NCBI GenBank assembly: GCA_017410445.1
Contig: JAFQQU010000028.1
Coordinates: forward strand, 1 to 35,806
Direction of reading: 5' to 3'
Origin: Clostridia bacterium
GTDB lineage: Bacteria > Bacillota > Clostridia > Christensenellales > Aristaeellaceae
Length of the DNA: 35,806 nucleotides
Positions 9,170-17,328 of the stretch are shown piece after piece. Both the position numbers and the translations under genes were made by a program. The notes below the pieces were generated by a model, which made no database searches, was not told the origin of the DNA, and saw only the letters and a list, made by a program, of their open reading frames with translations. Within the stretch, counting starts at the first letter, position 1, and the number at the start of each line of letters is the position of its first letter.

Positions 9170-10585
9170 CTAAGAAGGATAGTCTGCAAACTGGAAGATA
9201 AAAGGATCATGGAAGGGCAGCTTCACGGCGGCCTGACCCTTCCGCAGGTCCAGAATGTCAAAATCCTCCAGAACGTGCCCCTCCCGGCAGACGGGCACCG
9301 GCGTGCGGAGCGGTTCATATACAATGGACTGATAGAGCTTGCCGTAACGCTCGCTCAGATAATTCCGGGTATGACTGTCCGGATTGCTGAAAGCAATACA
9401 CGTGCCGAATCCGCCGAGAAGGGACTTGGCGCCGGACTCGCCGAACTGCTCTATGATCTGGTGAATATTCTGGCAGGCGGCAAAGACGCGCACGCCCTTT
9501 TTATCGCCCAAATCGCGACACAGGTTGACGGCGTCGTCCAGATGGAGGCGGGGCAGAAGCTTCAATTCGTCGCAGATCAAATAGAGGTTTCCCGAGGAAC
9601 GGCAGGTGCGCGCCGTTCTCGTCTTGATCGCCCGGTCAAAGAGCAGCCGGTATACCGGGCAGAGGACTTCGGCGATGGACAGATCATATTCAATGAAGAC
9701 GATCCTACCGTTTTCGACGGCATCGCGGATGGAGAACGTATCCTGCGGGCCGCCGTCGCCAAAGAAGCCGCTGAACAGGTCCTCGACCATGGAGTTCAGC
9801 GTGGCGAGAATGGAGGCGCCCATGTCGCCGCGCGTGCCGCCGAAGTATACGGCGGAGGAAGAGAAGTCCGGGTTATCCTGCGTCAGCACCGTTTTCCAGC
9901 CTTGCGCGTCGGTGCTTCGGAAGAACTGTCTCAGCGCTGAATTGCACAGCAGGTTCCGGTTGCCCGTCCTGCGGCTCTGGCGGATCAGATGAGTCACTCC
10001 TTTGGCAAAGAGGTCGGCGGCCGTCTGAGTGAAAAAGGGCTGCTGTTCGTTTTCGCGGCCGACAAAGAGCTGCTGGGCGAGGGAGCGGATTTTGACTCCC
10101 TCTGCACGCCGGGTCGCCTCGGAGCCCAGCGTCTCAAGCGGGCCGATTTCTGCGAACAGGTTCCAGAGCGTTGCGGTGGGATACGTATCCGGCGAGCCGA
10201 TCAGAACGTGCATCGGATTGTCCGGCTGATAGAACAGCGAGGCGTAATCTCCCTTGGTGTCGAAGATGAGCATGGATTCTCCGCGTACGAGCCGGGCCAG
10301 AAGCTGGCGGAGGATCTCTCTGAGCACCGTGGTTTTGCCGGAACCGATGCCGCCGATGAGCAGGGTCCCGTAGGCAAGCGTTTCCTTGTCCAGCACGACG
10401 AAGCTTTGGCGGCTCTCATCGTACAGAATGACGCAAGGCGCCGGATAATTTGTTTCCCATGCAGGTATGCGGTTCTGGTGAATGCTGCGGTTGAAGAGGT
10501 TGACGACCTGCGGTCTGCCGTCCGATGCGGATGCGGCGCTCCGGCTTTGGGCAGCGGGCTGCGCCGGAATGCGGTAATCATTCAT
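9170..10585 (-). CDS. TraD/VirD4-type P-loop ATPase
   Basis: A 471-aa ATPase of the conjugative coupling-protein superfamily (TraD/VirD4/FtsK-like). The Walker A GGIGSGKTT spans residues 78-86 with Lys84. The Walker B LYLICDEL has Asp339 and Glu340. Between them are the family signature MLIFDTKGDY and, near the end, an ACQNIHQI sensor-like motif. Known members are hexameric motors that pump DNA or protein. There is no N-terminal membrane segment, so this one is soluble. The start at 10585 was chosen over an in-frame ATG further upstream because AAGGAGGG sits 8 bases before it. No relaxase, pilus or channel gene accompanies it, so a conjugation role is not supported here; it may move or remodel a substrate for this local system. 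Confidence 0.9.
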   Translation of the reverse strand: MNDYRIPAQPAAQSRSAASASDGRPQVVNLFNRSIHQNRIPAWETNYPAPCVILYDESRQSFVVLDKETLAYGTLLIGGIGSGKTTVLREILRQLLARLVRGESMLIFDTKGDYASLFYQPDNPMHVLIGSPDTYPTATLWNLFAEIGPLETLGSEATRRAEGVKIRSLAQQLFVGRENEQQPFFTQTAADLFAKGVTHLIRQSRRTGNRNLLCNSALRQFFRSTDAQGWKTVLTQDNPDFSSSAVYFGGTRGDMGASILATLNSMVEDLFSGFFGDGGPQDTFSIRDAVENGRIVFIEYDLSIAEVLCPVYRLLFDRAIKTRTARTCRSSGNLYLICDELKLLPRLHLDDAVNLCRDLGDKKGVRVFAACQNIHQIIEQFGESGAKSLLGGFGTCIAFSNPDSHTRNYLSERYGKLYQSIVYEPLRTPVPVCREGHVLEDFDILDLRKGQAAVKLPFHDPFIFQFADYPS

Positions 10586-10626
10586 GAAGATTCCCTCCTT
10601 ATATATTCTGATGGTGCGGACCGGAC

Positions 10627-10654
10627 GCATGCCCGGCGGCGGAACCGGGCATGC
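10627..10654 (-). other. Perfect 10-bp hairpin between operon genes
   Basis: GCATGCCCGG at 10627-10636 pairs fully with CCGGGCATGC at 10645-10654 around an 8-base loop. It lies in the 83-bp gap between the metalloprotease-like gene and the ATPase gene. There is no T-tract downstream on the minus strand, so it is more likely an mRNA processing or stability element than a complete terminator. Confidence 0.7.
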
Positions 10655-10668
10655 GGGGCGGGCGCTGT

Positions 10669-11787
10669 CTAGAGGCCGATGTCGCAGTCGTTGTCATCGA
10701 TTACAGAGGCATTGTCGTCCGCCTCGGTGAGGGCGCTGCCAGCCGATGCATTGTTCTCCGCTTCGTCGGCGACAGGGGCGGGAGCCAAAGCGCTGTTGTC
10801 CGGGACGGCTGCGGCGGGTCCGGAGGGCGCGTCCTGCGCGGCGGACGCAGACTGGACGGACGGCGCGGCAGAAGGAGACGAAAGATCGGGCTGTTCGGTC
10901 AGATGCTGAGCGGCTGCGGAGTGAATGGACATGGTCTGCACGCTGTTGCTGACATTGGGATCAACGGGAAGCTCAGTGTGGTTCTTCATGTTGCTCAGCG
11001 CGTTGCCGACTTCCTTTTCAAGGTCTTTGACTCCGAAATCCTGACTGGCCTGCTTCATCTGGTTTTCAAAACAGCGCTGCTCCAGCTTGCTGGTAAAGTC
11101 AGTCAGGGAGCGCAGGTCGTTTTCCAGCGTTGCTCTTTCGGCAGCGGTCAGGGTGTCGCTGGACAGCTTGTTCTGGAGGATTTCAGTCTGCGTTTTTACG
11201 ATCTCGGAGACGCGATGCTCGGATACTTTGCGGGCGTCAGCCTCCACCGGCTGCGCCAGATACAGGGAATAACCGTTATTGACGCTGTTCGAGGCGTTCA
11301 GATAGGTTGATCCCGTGACTGTTTCCTGCGCATTGATGGGGATATCGACCCGCTCAATGCGGTTGTTGGCGAAGGCGGCTTTCTGCGCCGGGTCGTCGGC
11401 AGGAATCACGCCGGATGCAATCTGATTCTGCGCCGCGTGCCGGTCCTCGTGGAAGGCGGTCTCAAGGGCTTTGAAAGACGGAGCCCCATAGGTTTCCTGA
11501 AGATAGTCTTTATTTCCGTTCTGTCCGAAAAAGTCGGCATTGAGCCGGATGGAGTCTCCGCGCTGGCCGCCCAGAACGTTGTAATTCATCTGATCGGAAA
11601 GCGTTACCCTGCACGAGCCCTGTTCATTGTTGAGGGAAGCGCTGCGGTTTACGGCTTCCTGCAGAAGCTCCTGACGCGTTGCGTTGTTGCATGCATCCCA
11701 TCTGCTGGGCAGGAAGTTTTCATAAAACTGATTGTCGGGCACATCGTGGTAGGACGTCGGATGGACGCCGTAATGATTGTACGTCAT
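10669..11787 (-). CDS. HExxH metallopeptidase-like protein with disordered acidic tail
   Basis: A 372-aa protein with the motif HEDRHAAQ at residues 113-120, a zincin-type HExxH (His113, Glu114, His117). About 65 residues later comes a conserved-looking EADAR (Glu182), which could supply the third zinc ligand. The same pairing (HExRHAxQ, then ExDAR) appears in the membrane protein at 34506-35642, so this looks like a shared domain of the system. Residues from about 285 to the end are low-complexity, rich in Ala, Ser, Asp and Pro. The ATG at 11787 was preferred to one at 11808 because AAGGGGGTG precedes it. No secretion signal is visible, so it is probably cytoplasmic. Protease activity is inferred from the motif only. 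Confidence 0.82.
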   Translation of the reverse strand: MTYNHYGVHPTSYHDVPDNQFYENFLPSRWDACNNATRQELLQEAVNRSASLNNEQGSCRVTLSDQMNYNVLGGQRGDSIRLNADFFGQNGNKDYLQETYGAPSFKALETAFHEDRHAAQNQIASGVIPADDPAQKAAFANNRIERVDIPINAQETVTGSTYLNASNSVNNGYSLYLAQPVEADARKVSEHRVSEIVKTQTEILQNKLSSDTLTAAERATLENDLRSLTDFTSKLEQRCFENQMKQASQDFGVKDLEKEVGNALSNMKNHTELPVDPNVSNSVQTMSIHSAAAQHLTEQPDLSSPSAAPSVQSASAAQDAPSGPAAAVPDNSALAPAPVADEAENNASAGSALTEADDNASVIDDNDCDIGL

Positions 11788-11800
11788 GCCGGTCACCCCC

Positions 11801-12127
11801 TTATTCAATCACCGGGAAGATTCTGGTCATTGCCAGCGGCTCGTTCCCGGAGAGCAGAATGTTGAGGTTGGTGAGGGCGCTGACGAAATCGCTGTTCTGC
11901 TGAATCTCCATGAGGGAGGCGACAGAGAACAGACGGCCATGCGAGGTACGGACCCAGATATCAGTCAGCGGGCGGCCTTCCAGCCACTCGCGGACGTTGA
12001 TTTCCAGGCGGTCGTCGATGGTGGAGAGGAGACGGTCGGCGGTGCGCTCAGCCCAGGCCGCGTTGAACGCGGGATAACGGTCGGCGAGGGCGGCGGCGAG
12101 GGCATCACGGGAAATGTTGTTCAGCAT
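11801..12127 (-). CDS. 108-aa protein of unknown function, first gene of the minus operon
   Basis: Not recognised. The sequence is mixed alpha/beta, with an amphipathic N-terminal helix and a central WVRTSHGRLF strand region. No signal, membrane segment or metal motif is seen. The ATG at 12127 follows CAAGGAGAG. It is the promoter-proximal gene of the eleven-gene minus-strand operon, and only 13 bp separate it from the metallopeptidase-like gene. A position at the head of the operon would suit a small regulator or antitoxin-like partner, but nothing in the sequence shows DNA binding. Confidence 0.75.
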   Translation of the reverse strand: MLNNISRDALAAALADRYPAFNAAWAERTADRLLSTIDDRLEINVREWLEGRPLTDIWVRTSHGRLFSVASLMEIQQNSDFVSALTNLNILLSGNEPLAMTRIFPVIE

Positions 12128-12160
12128 AAAGACACTCTCCTTGAAAAATATTATTGAAAG

Positions 12161-12204
12161 CGGAGCGGAGACGAAAAATCTGTTTTTTTTCGGGTTCCGC
12201 TCCG
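12161..12204. other. Long hairpin in the divergent intergenic region
   Basis: CGGAGCGGA at 12161-12169 pairs perfectly with TCCGCTCCG at 12196-12204. Inside it CGAAAAA can pair with TTTTTCG, extending the stem. On the plus strand it ends in TTTATC. It lies within the likely 5' leader of the minus operon, 34 bp from the first start codon. Confidence 0.65.
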
Positions 12205-12370
12205 TTTATCAAAAAGGAGAATCACCGGCTGAAATGGATCAATGCCGTTGTATTTGATAAGCGAACAGAATACCCCAAAAAAACAGAAATCCGCCGGCAG
12301 AGGAGCGGTGGAGGATAAGCCGGGATTCTGTTCTGCCCTTCGAGCGGCTCGGAGCCGGTTCGGAGAGAGA

Positions 12371-12416
12371 AAAAGAGCGTCCGCATTCCGGAAATCCGGA
12401 GCGAGGGCGCTCTTTT
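12371..12416 (+). terminator. Terminator- or attenuator-like hairpin ahead of the PIN gene
   Basis: AAAAGAGCG at 12371-12379 pairs with CGCTCTTTT at 12408-12416, enclosing a nested CCGGAAATCCGG element. The 3' arm ends in a T run on the plus strand. It sits 107 bp before the first plus-strand start codon. It could insulate the two operons or act as an attenuator. Confidence 0.6.
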
Positions 12417-12522
12417 ATGATAGGAGTGGTCAAGAAAGAAACGGAAGAACTCCTGTCAGGCGGACTTCCCAATGAGGGGAAGCCGACATATTCTTGTGAT
12501 TTTATTATTAGGAGGAAGAATC

Positions 12523-13524
12523 ATGGAGAAGAACAATTATGGATACCCGATGTGGAATGGCGGCAATGCGAATCAGGTGGGTCAGACGGCTCGCGGCAAG
12601 CGGGAGTATCCGAGGATTACGCAGTTGACAGAACAGGATGTAGCGGAATGGAAGAAGATGCTCTTCGCGCACAGACCGTTCCTGGACACTACCATGCTGA
12701 TGCTGTATACAGAGGAAACGATTGATACGGTGTACACGATGCTGTATCAGACGCTGAGGAGCAATCCGGGGAACGGACTGCTGGCGTGTGCAGAGACGAG
12801 GCTTGAGCTGGAACGAATCGCTTCCACTTATAGTGAGACGGAAAAGGTCGCGCTGGCCCGAAAGGGATTGGAGTGGTACAACTGGCTGAAGAGCGAGAAG
12901 CTGCTCTTCGAACGTGCGCCGTTCCAGTATTTCTCGAGGGGGGATAACGATTATGCCGATCCGGCTCTGCTGCTGCAGATTCTCTCCAGTCAGCTGACGA
13001 GCCGCGATGGCATGAAGCCGCTGGCTCTGCTGACGAGAGACAACGGTCTGGGAGAAGATGCGCTTGGACTCAACCAGTTCAAGACGCTCGAGCGCGTGAA
13101 GGACAGACTGCTGCTTGAGCCGATCAAGGTCTTCTACGTCAACACCCATGCGCGTGTGGTTCCGTTTACGCCCACGGGCACGACGCAATCGGTCCGGCCC
13201 GTACAGCCGGCGGGCTACGGTCAGCCGGTTCGTCCCGTGCAGCCGGCGGGCTACGGTCAGCCGGTTCATCCCGTGCAGCCGGCGGGTTATGGTCAGCCGG
13301 TTCGCCCCGTGCAGCCGGCGGGTTATGGTCAGCCGGTTCGCCCCGTGCAGCCGGCGGGTTATGGTCAGCCGGTTCATCCCGTGCAGCCGGCGGGTTATGG
13401 TCAGTCCGTACAGCCGGGCTATGGACAGGGTGGGAGATACGGACAGACTGCTCAGCCAACAGGAAACGGAGGCGTTCCTTCCTATCCCGGCACGGGCAGC
13501 AACTGGGGCGGCAGATCAGCCTGA
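12523..13524 (+). CDS. PIN-like nuclease domain with repetitive C-terminal tail
   Basis: A 333-aa protein. Residues about 48-215 look like a PIN-type RNase domain: a strand ending in Asp55 (FLDTTML), a helix with Glu91/Glu95 (ETRLELERI), Asp143/Asp146 before a helix (NDYADPALLL) and Asp173 after a strand (LLTRDNGL). PIN domains use these acidic residues to bind Mg/Mn and cut RNA. Residues about 222-300 are a 12-residue tandem repeat rich in Pro, Gly, Tyr and Gln, then a Gly-rich end; these are likely disordered. I chose the ATG at 12523 because AGGAGG lies directly upstream; an earlier in-frame ATG has none. It is the first gene of the plus operon. The protein kinase at 18052 carries a related domain with key acids missing. 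Confidence 0.78.
   Translation: MEKNNYGYPMWNGGNANQVGQTARGKREYPRITQLTEQDVAEWKKMLFAHRPFLDTTMLMLYTEETIDTVYTMLYQTLRSNPGNGLLACAETRLELERIASTYSETEKVALARKGLEWYNWLKSEKLLFERAPFQYFSRGDNDYADPALLLQILSSQLTSRDGMKPLALLTRDNGLGEDALGLNQFKTLERVKDRLLLEPIKVFYVNTHARVVPFTPTGTTQSVRPVQPAGYGQPVRPVQPAGYGQPVHPVQPAGYGQPVRPVQPAGYGQPVRPVQPAGYGQPVHPVQPAGYGQSVQPGYGQGGRYGQTAQPTGNGGVPSYPGTGSNWGGRSA
13189..13416 (+). repeat. 36-bp tandem repeat encoding a Pro/Gly/Tyr/Gln tail
   Basis: Five near-perfect 36-bp units run from 13201 to 13380 with partial units on each side. Each encodes VQPAGYGQPVRP or the variant with VHP. The frame is kept throughout. The low divergence between units suggests recent slippage or unequal exchange. 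Confidence 0.95.
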
Positions 13525-13556
13525 CCGGGCGTGCTCGACAGGACTTCCGGTGATGA

Positions 13557-13593
13557 GGATCAGGCTGCCGAAGAGGCGACCTGATCCTTTTTG
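13557..13593 (+). terminator. Rho-independent terminator after the PIN gene
   Basis: GGATCAGG (13557-13564) pairs with CCTGATCC (13580-13587), followed immediately by TTTTTGT. As a full stem plus T-tract it should at least partly separate the PIN gene from the VWA gene downstream. The 90 bp after it could then hold a promoter, but I see no strong one. Confidence 0.8.
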
Positions 13594-13683
13594 TCTTACA
13601 TGAATAAGGAATGCAGAATGGTGAAAATTCCAAAATGCATGCCTTATCAATCAATTACTTATTTAAGAAAGGGTGTTTCGATC

Positions 13684-14535
13684 ATGATGAATTCCAACAA
13701 TCGCAATGGCATCAACAGCAACCACAACGGCAATCGCCGTCCCGCCGGAAGCCCCGCCGCTGGCCAGGCCAGCATCGTCGACAGATTCGCTCCTCCGGCT
13801 GCCGCGCCTCAGCTCGGCATGTCCCCGGCCAACGTCCGTCTGAGCTATGGCGTATACTACACGCTGGTCTGCCTGATCATCGATATATCCGGATCCACGA
13901 AGAAGAATGTGCAGGGCAGCGCCGAATCGATCCATGCCAAATGCATCGAATGCGCCGGCAGGTTCATGGATGACCTGAGGGAGAAGATGGATAACCGGAT
14001 CCTGATGAGCATCTATACCTTCAGCGGCGACGGCGTTCAGAAGATCACTTCGAACCAGCTGCTGCGCACCATCAATACGCAGGAGGTTCAGGCGCGCTTC
14101 GGCGAGCCGAAGGGTCTTACGCCCATGGGAGAGGCCATCTGCACGGCCATCCGCGATGTGGAAGCGTTCCGCAAGCAGATGATCGCCGACGGATACAAGG
14201 CTCATGCGCCTATTATCTCGGTCATGACGGACGGCAAGGCGACTGACAGCCTGGATGAAGCCTTCGCCATGCTGGATGCGCGTTTGGGAGCACGCCCGCG
14301 TCCCAAAGCCGTGTTCATCCCGGTCGGCATCGGTGATGAGGCTGATTTCAATGACTTGAAGCGCATGCTCAGAGAGGATATCGCAGCGGACGAGCTGTGC
14401 GTGCTTCATTCCAGCGATGATTTCACCAGTTACGTACGTCTGCTCAATGCCACGACAATTGCTGTAGCCAGCGGCGAGACGTTCAAGGGCGCAGGCGGCC
14501 TGAGGGGAGGCGTATCCATCTTTACGGGAGCGTAA
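13684..14535 (+). CDS. TerY-like von Willebrand factor A domain protein
   Basis: A 283-aa protein, mostly a VWA domain. The metal-ion-dependent adhesion site is complete: DISGS at residues 67-71 (DxSxS), Thr146 in GLTPMG, and Asp183 in VMTDG. Such domains bind a divalent metal and use it to hold a partner's acidic residue. The GLTPMG loop and overall size match TerY, the VWA member of the TerY-P triad that is usually encoded with a PP2C phosphatase and a kinase; both are present here. Residues 1 to about 45 are a polar extension rich in Asn and Ala. The ATG at 13684 is used because GAAAGGGTG precedes it; an earlier in-frame ATG lacks a site. It probably acts as a metal-dependent switch or scaffold for phospho-signalling. 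Confidence 0.88.
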   Translation: MMNSNNRNGINSNHNGNRRPAGSPAAGQASIVDRFAPPAAAPQLGMSPANVRLSYGVYYTLVCLIIDISGSTKKNVQGSAESIHAKCIECAGRFMDDLREKMDNRILMSIYTFSGDGVQKITSNQLLRTINTQEVQARFGEPKGLTPMGEAICTAIRDVEAFRKQMIADGYKAHAPIISVMTDGKATDSLDEAFAMLDARLGARPRPKAVFIPVGIGDEADFNDLKRMLREDIAADELCVLHSSDDFTSYVRLLNATTIAVASGETFKGAGGLRGGVSIFTGA

Positions 14536-14541
14536 AGCAAG

Positions 14542-14573
14542 GCCGGCGGTCCGGAGGCATCCGGGCCGCCGGC
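14542..14573 (+). other. GC-rich intergenic hairpin, possible weak terminator
   Basis: GCCGGCGG (14542-14549) pairs with CCGCCGGC (14566-14573), with further pairing inside, and is followed by TTGATTTGAT. The T content is too broken for a firm terminator. It lies between the VWA and phosphatase genes and may tune their ratio. Confidence 0.6.
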
Positions 14574-14607
14574 TTGATTTGATAATGGTTTGAAAGGAGA
14601 AAACAAT

Positions 14608-15450
14608 ATGCTGATGACGGCTGAAAAGCTGCAGGGCGTAGCTCACTGGCTGCGCCGCAATGCCCCCTGTGAGGATGCCTGCTTTGTGATGATGAATGAG
14701 GACAACACGGTCTGCAGCGCAGCAGTCTGCGACGGAGCATCCTGCTGCGCGCTTGGCGGGCCGACGGCAAACTGGCTCAGCCAGACGGTAGGAACGTATA
14801 TGAGCCATCACTTCCGCCGCCTTTACTATGAAGATGACCGGACAGTCCGGCGCGAGCTGCTCGGTTTGATCCGGAACGTGCAGACCGCTGTCGGACAGAT
14901 GTACAGAGGATCGCTGAACGAGTGCGGATGCACGCTGGTCGCCGCTGCAATGGATTCGCTGAATGGACACTGGATGGCCGTCCAGCTGGGTGACGGCGTT
15001 GTTATCGGCCGCAGCAGAGACGGCTCGCTCAGGCAGGTCACTTATTCTGACAAGGGGCAGTCTGCCCACGCCACCTGGCTGACGATCCACTCGGACCGCC
15101 GGATTGAGGAGCATCTTCAGATCGTGCGCGGCGACGCGAGCGGAACGGATGCCATCGATGCAATATTCTGCACCAGCGACGGGCTTGAAGGACTATTCTA
15201 TGCCCAAAACGGAGAAGTGGCGCAGGATGTTTCGGTGGTGCTGAACCTCATGGCCAATGATCCTGACGCCGGAAAGACGGTGATCCGGGCACTGGACGGC
15301 AGTCAGTTTCACCCGGATGATGATGTTTCGTTTGCCGCTATGGTCAACGACCAGCCGGTTTCCGCCTGCTACGACAGGCCGCACCGCATTCGGCGCAGAC
15401 TGGTAAGAAGAGTAATTGAAAAAAGTGACAGGAGGGTGAATATCGGATGA
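14608..15450 (+). CDS. PP2C-like serine/threonine phosphatase (TerY-P triad)
   Basis: A 280-aa protein of the PP2C family, which removes phosphate from Ser/Thr using two metal ions. The visible motifs are Glu22-Asp23 near the start (CEDACF), VCDGAS with Asp42-Gly43, a glycine-rich VQLGDGVVIG strand, CTSDGLEG with Asp191, and the terminal Asp-Asp pair at 238-239 before VSFAAM. The length is typical for the stand-alone PP2C of TerY-P triads. The ATG at 14608 follows GAAAGGAG; an upstream TTG would leave no site. Its stop overlaps the start of the next gene in an ATGA, so expression of the YbjN-like protein is coupled. It likely reverses phosphorylation by the kinase at 18052. Confidence 0.9.
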   Translation: MLMTAEKLQGVAHWLRRNAPCEDACFVMMNEDNTVCSAAVCDGASCCALGGPTANWLSQTVGTYMSHHFRRLYYEDDRTVRRELLGLIRNVQTAVGQMYRGSLNECGCTLVAAAMDSLNGHWMAVQLGDGVVIGRSRDGSLRQVTYSDKGQSAHATWLTIHSDRRIEEHLQIVRGDASGTDAIDAIFCTSDGLEGLFYAQNGEVAQDVSVVLNLMANDPDAGKTVIRALDGSQFHPDDDVSFAAMVNDQPVSACYDRPHRIRRRLVRRVIEKSDRRVNIG

Positions 15451-15887
15451 ATGATATGATGAGGAGCAATCTGATGCGCATCAGCGCATGGATGGAGGAG
15501 AAGGGATACGGAGCAATGGGGAAGGAATCAAAGACCGTTATCATCATGGCGCCCAATCCGGATATGGACAGTGATCTGACGGAGATCAAGATTGTCCTGT
15601 ATCTTTCGGACGGGGCGCTCTCGCTGCTGGCCTATGCGCCGATTTCAGCGGAGCGGGACAGGCGGCTTTCCCGCCTCCTCAATCAGATGAATCTGTTTGA
15701 GGATCAGGGTCAGTTCCAGTATGAGGAGAACGGCAGTCTTCTGTGGTGCTGCCACATCCTGCTGGCGGAGGAATGGATCGGCAACGAGGTGCTGAACGAA
15801 GTGCTCGAAGCCGGCTGCAGGAATGCAGGCAAACTGTATGACGCATTCATGAACATGGATCCCGACAGCGCGGATCCCGCGGAATAA
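15447..15887 (+). CDS. YbjN-like small protein (copy A1)
   Basis: A 146-aa acidic protein with the pattern of YbjN/type III secretion chaperone-like folds: an N-terminal helix, a central curved sheet (KIVLYLSDGALSLLAYAPI) and two C-terminal helices. It aligns by eye with the gene at 16874 over the RLLNQMN helix, the GQFQY strand and the last helix. Such proteins generally bind partner proteins rather than catalyse. Its start overlaps the phosphatase stop by 4 bp. Together with the next gene it makes an A-B pair that is repeated immediately downstream. The fold call is a pattern judgement and should be treated as moderate. Confidence 0.7.
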   Translation: MNDMMRSNLMRISAWMEEKGYGAMGKESKTVIIMAPNPDMDSDLTEIKIVLYLSDGALSLLAYAPISAERDRRLSRLLNQMNLFEDQGQFQYEENGSLLWCCHILLAEEWIGNEVLNEVLEAGCRNAGKLYDAFMNMDPDSADPAE

Positions 15888-15904
15888 GACAGGAGGGAAT
15901 ATCA

Positions 15905-16804
15905 ATGAACGCCAGAAAACAGATCAATCTGAAGATGATGCTCCGTGCGCTGGACTCGGAAGACATGTTCTACACTGTCAGAAACGACAGCCAGATTCTG
16001 CTGGGGCTGCCCGGAATGGTTTCGCGCGGACAGGATCAGGCGGACAGCCTCTGTCTGAACTTTGTCAGTGCGATGATCGAAGCGAACGAGCACGGATTGC
16101 TGATGATGATGCGCGCGCCGGTCAGAATGAAGGCGGGCAGTGAAGAGCAGGAGGACCGTATCCTCGATCTGATCCTGGAGGAGAACATCAACCGTCTGTT
16201 CGGCGGACTCCTGTATGACAGTCAAAGCGGCATGCTGGTCTATCGGGCGTTCTTCCGGATCAGCGAAAACACGGATGATCTCCCGGAGGCAGAGCTGCTG
16301 AGTGTAATGGAATCCTGCCGCCGGGCAGTTGCCAATATGTATTTCAAGGTCCATGCGATGCTGCACGGAAAGCAGGTCGGGCAGACCGGCATAGCTGCTT
16401 TCCCGGAAGAGGGCTGCGAAGATGAAGACGAAGATGGCGAAGAAAGGGAGCAGAGGCTCCGTCAGGCATGCGATGAACTGATGGCCTTGCTCGAATTGAT
16501 TGATAATGAACCGGACGGAGAGTCCGGCGAATCGGAAGGCGAAAAGGATGCAGCTGCCGGGGAGACGCCCGAAAGCCGTGGATCCGATGATGACGACCGG
16601 CACGCAGGCCCGTGCAGCGAGGCGTTTGCAACGCTCAGTGAGGGGCAGGAGATCGGGAATGCGTCTGGTGAAGTCGAAGAGAATGAGGAAGGCGGCTCTT
16701 CCGAAGTGGATGGAGAGCCGTCGGCGCAAGGAATTCGCCCCTCGATCAGTATGATGGCCGACAGGGTGAAGCTGCTGCTGAACGCGAGAACGACCGATGG
16801 ATGA
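15905..16804 (+). CDS. YbjN-like protein with long acidic tail (copy B1)
   Basis: A 299-aa protein. Residues 1 to about 155 match the shorter gene at 17329 in order and spacing: an opening helix, a two-strand unit, a Met-rich strand (LLMMMRAPVRM versus MMMTARMPFRM), the motif EEQEDRILDLIL, then GGLLYDSQSGMLVYR. The rest is very rich in Glu, Asp, Gly and Ser and is probably disordered. The ATG at 15905 follows AGGAGGG. No catalytic motif is visible. As part of a duplicated A-B pair next to the phosphatase, it may be a partner-binding chaperone or sensor. The acidic tail is missing from B2, so the two B proteins differ mainly there. Confidence 0.72.
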   Translation: MNARKQINLKMMLRALDSEDMFYTVRNDSQILLGLPGMVSRGQDQADSLCLNFVSAMIEANEHGLLMMMRAPVRMKAGSEEQEDRILDLILEENINRLFGGLLYDSQSGMLVYRAFFRISENTDDLPEAELLSVMESCRRAVANMYFKVHAMLHGKQVGQTGIAAFPEEGCEDEDEDGEEREQRLRQACDELMALLELIDNEPDGESGESEGEKDAAAGETPESRGSDDDDRHAGPCSEAFATLSEGQEIGNASGEVEENEEGGSSEVDGEPSAQGIRPSISMMADRVKLLLNARTTDG

Positions 16805-16873
16805 CCGCTGCCCCGTTCTATATGCATAGCCAATACGGCTGGAGCAAAAAACAGAAAATGAGGAGGAATCGGT

Positions 16874-17299
16874 ATGAACCATAACACTTGGGGAATGGAA
16901 GACAACATTCAGGCGCTGACGGAGCTTCTGGACAGAAAGAACATTGCCTACGCACGGCGGGAGGGCGCATTTGTGATGCTGCTCCCGGTGGACAGGGGCG
17001 ATCTGCTGGACGTCAAGCTGAGCATGACGGTCCGCACTACGGCGATCTGCGTGAACGCATACGCGCCTGTCACCTCTCTGGACACGATCCAGGTCGGTCG
17101 GCTGCTCAACCGGATGAACTGTCAGCAGCGCAGGGGCATTTTCCAGTACGACTGTGACGACGGCGAACTGCGGTTCACTCAGTTCGTCTCGAGCAACGGC
17201 GAATGGGCGGGAGACGAAACGGTCATGAACACGATTCAGGCGGGCATCGACGCCGTATGCAGGCTGGCTGAAGCGGTGGAGAACGAACTGAACGGATAA
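16874..17299 (+). CDS. YbjN-like small protein (copy A2)
   Basis: A 141-aa protein, the second copy of the type A YbjN-like fold. It shares with the gene at 15447 the RLLNRMN helix, a following GIFQY strand, and a closing helix that starts after a Gly-Asp turn. Overall identity looks modest, so the duplication is not recent. The ATG at 16874 follows GAGGAGG. No membrane segment or catalytic motif is seen. The gene sits 69 bp after B1 and 29 bp before B2, keeping the A-B order. Confidence 0.7.
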   Translation: MNHNTWGMEDNIQALTELLDRKNIAYARREGAFVMLLPVDRGDLLDVKLSMTVRTTAICVNAYAPVTSLDTIQVGRLLNRMNCQQRRGIFQYDCDDGELRFTQFVSSNGEWAGDETVMNTIQAGIDAVCRLAEAVENELNG

Positions 17300-17328
17300 A
17301 GCCGACAGAAGAAAGGAAGATGAGAATC

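Larger units (their letters stand above)
12128..12522. promoter_or_regulatory. Divergent intergenic region between the minus and plus operons
   Basis: A 395-bp non-coding stretch from which both large operons diverge. It holds two strong hairpins (listed separately) and a smaller CTTCCC/GGGAAG stem near 12466-12483. Short open frames on both strands lack ribosome binding sites. I cannot point to a convincing -35/-10 pair for either direction, though both operons must start here. The two hairpins lie between likely promoters and start codons, so transcript-level control is possible. Confidence 0.6.

Noticed and set aside
12313..12331. On the minus strand, ACAGAATCCCGGCTTAT matches the conserved 3' end of RNase P RNA.
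   Set aside because: The rest of the RNA would have to lie at about 12331-12700, which is mostly PIN coding sequence. The GAGGAAAGTCC block and other conserved regions are not there. It is probably chance or a tiny remnant.
13201..13416. Regular short repeats that could suggest a CRISPR array.
   Set aside because: The units are contiguous with no variable spacers, keep the reading frame and encode a protein tail. The same applies to the repeats at 18712 and 5829.
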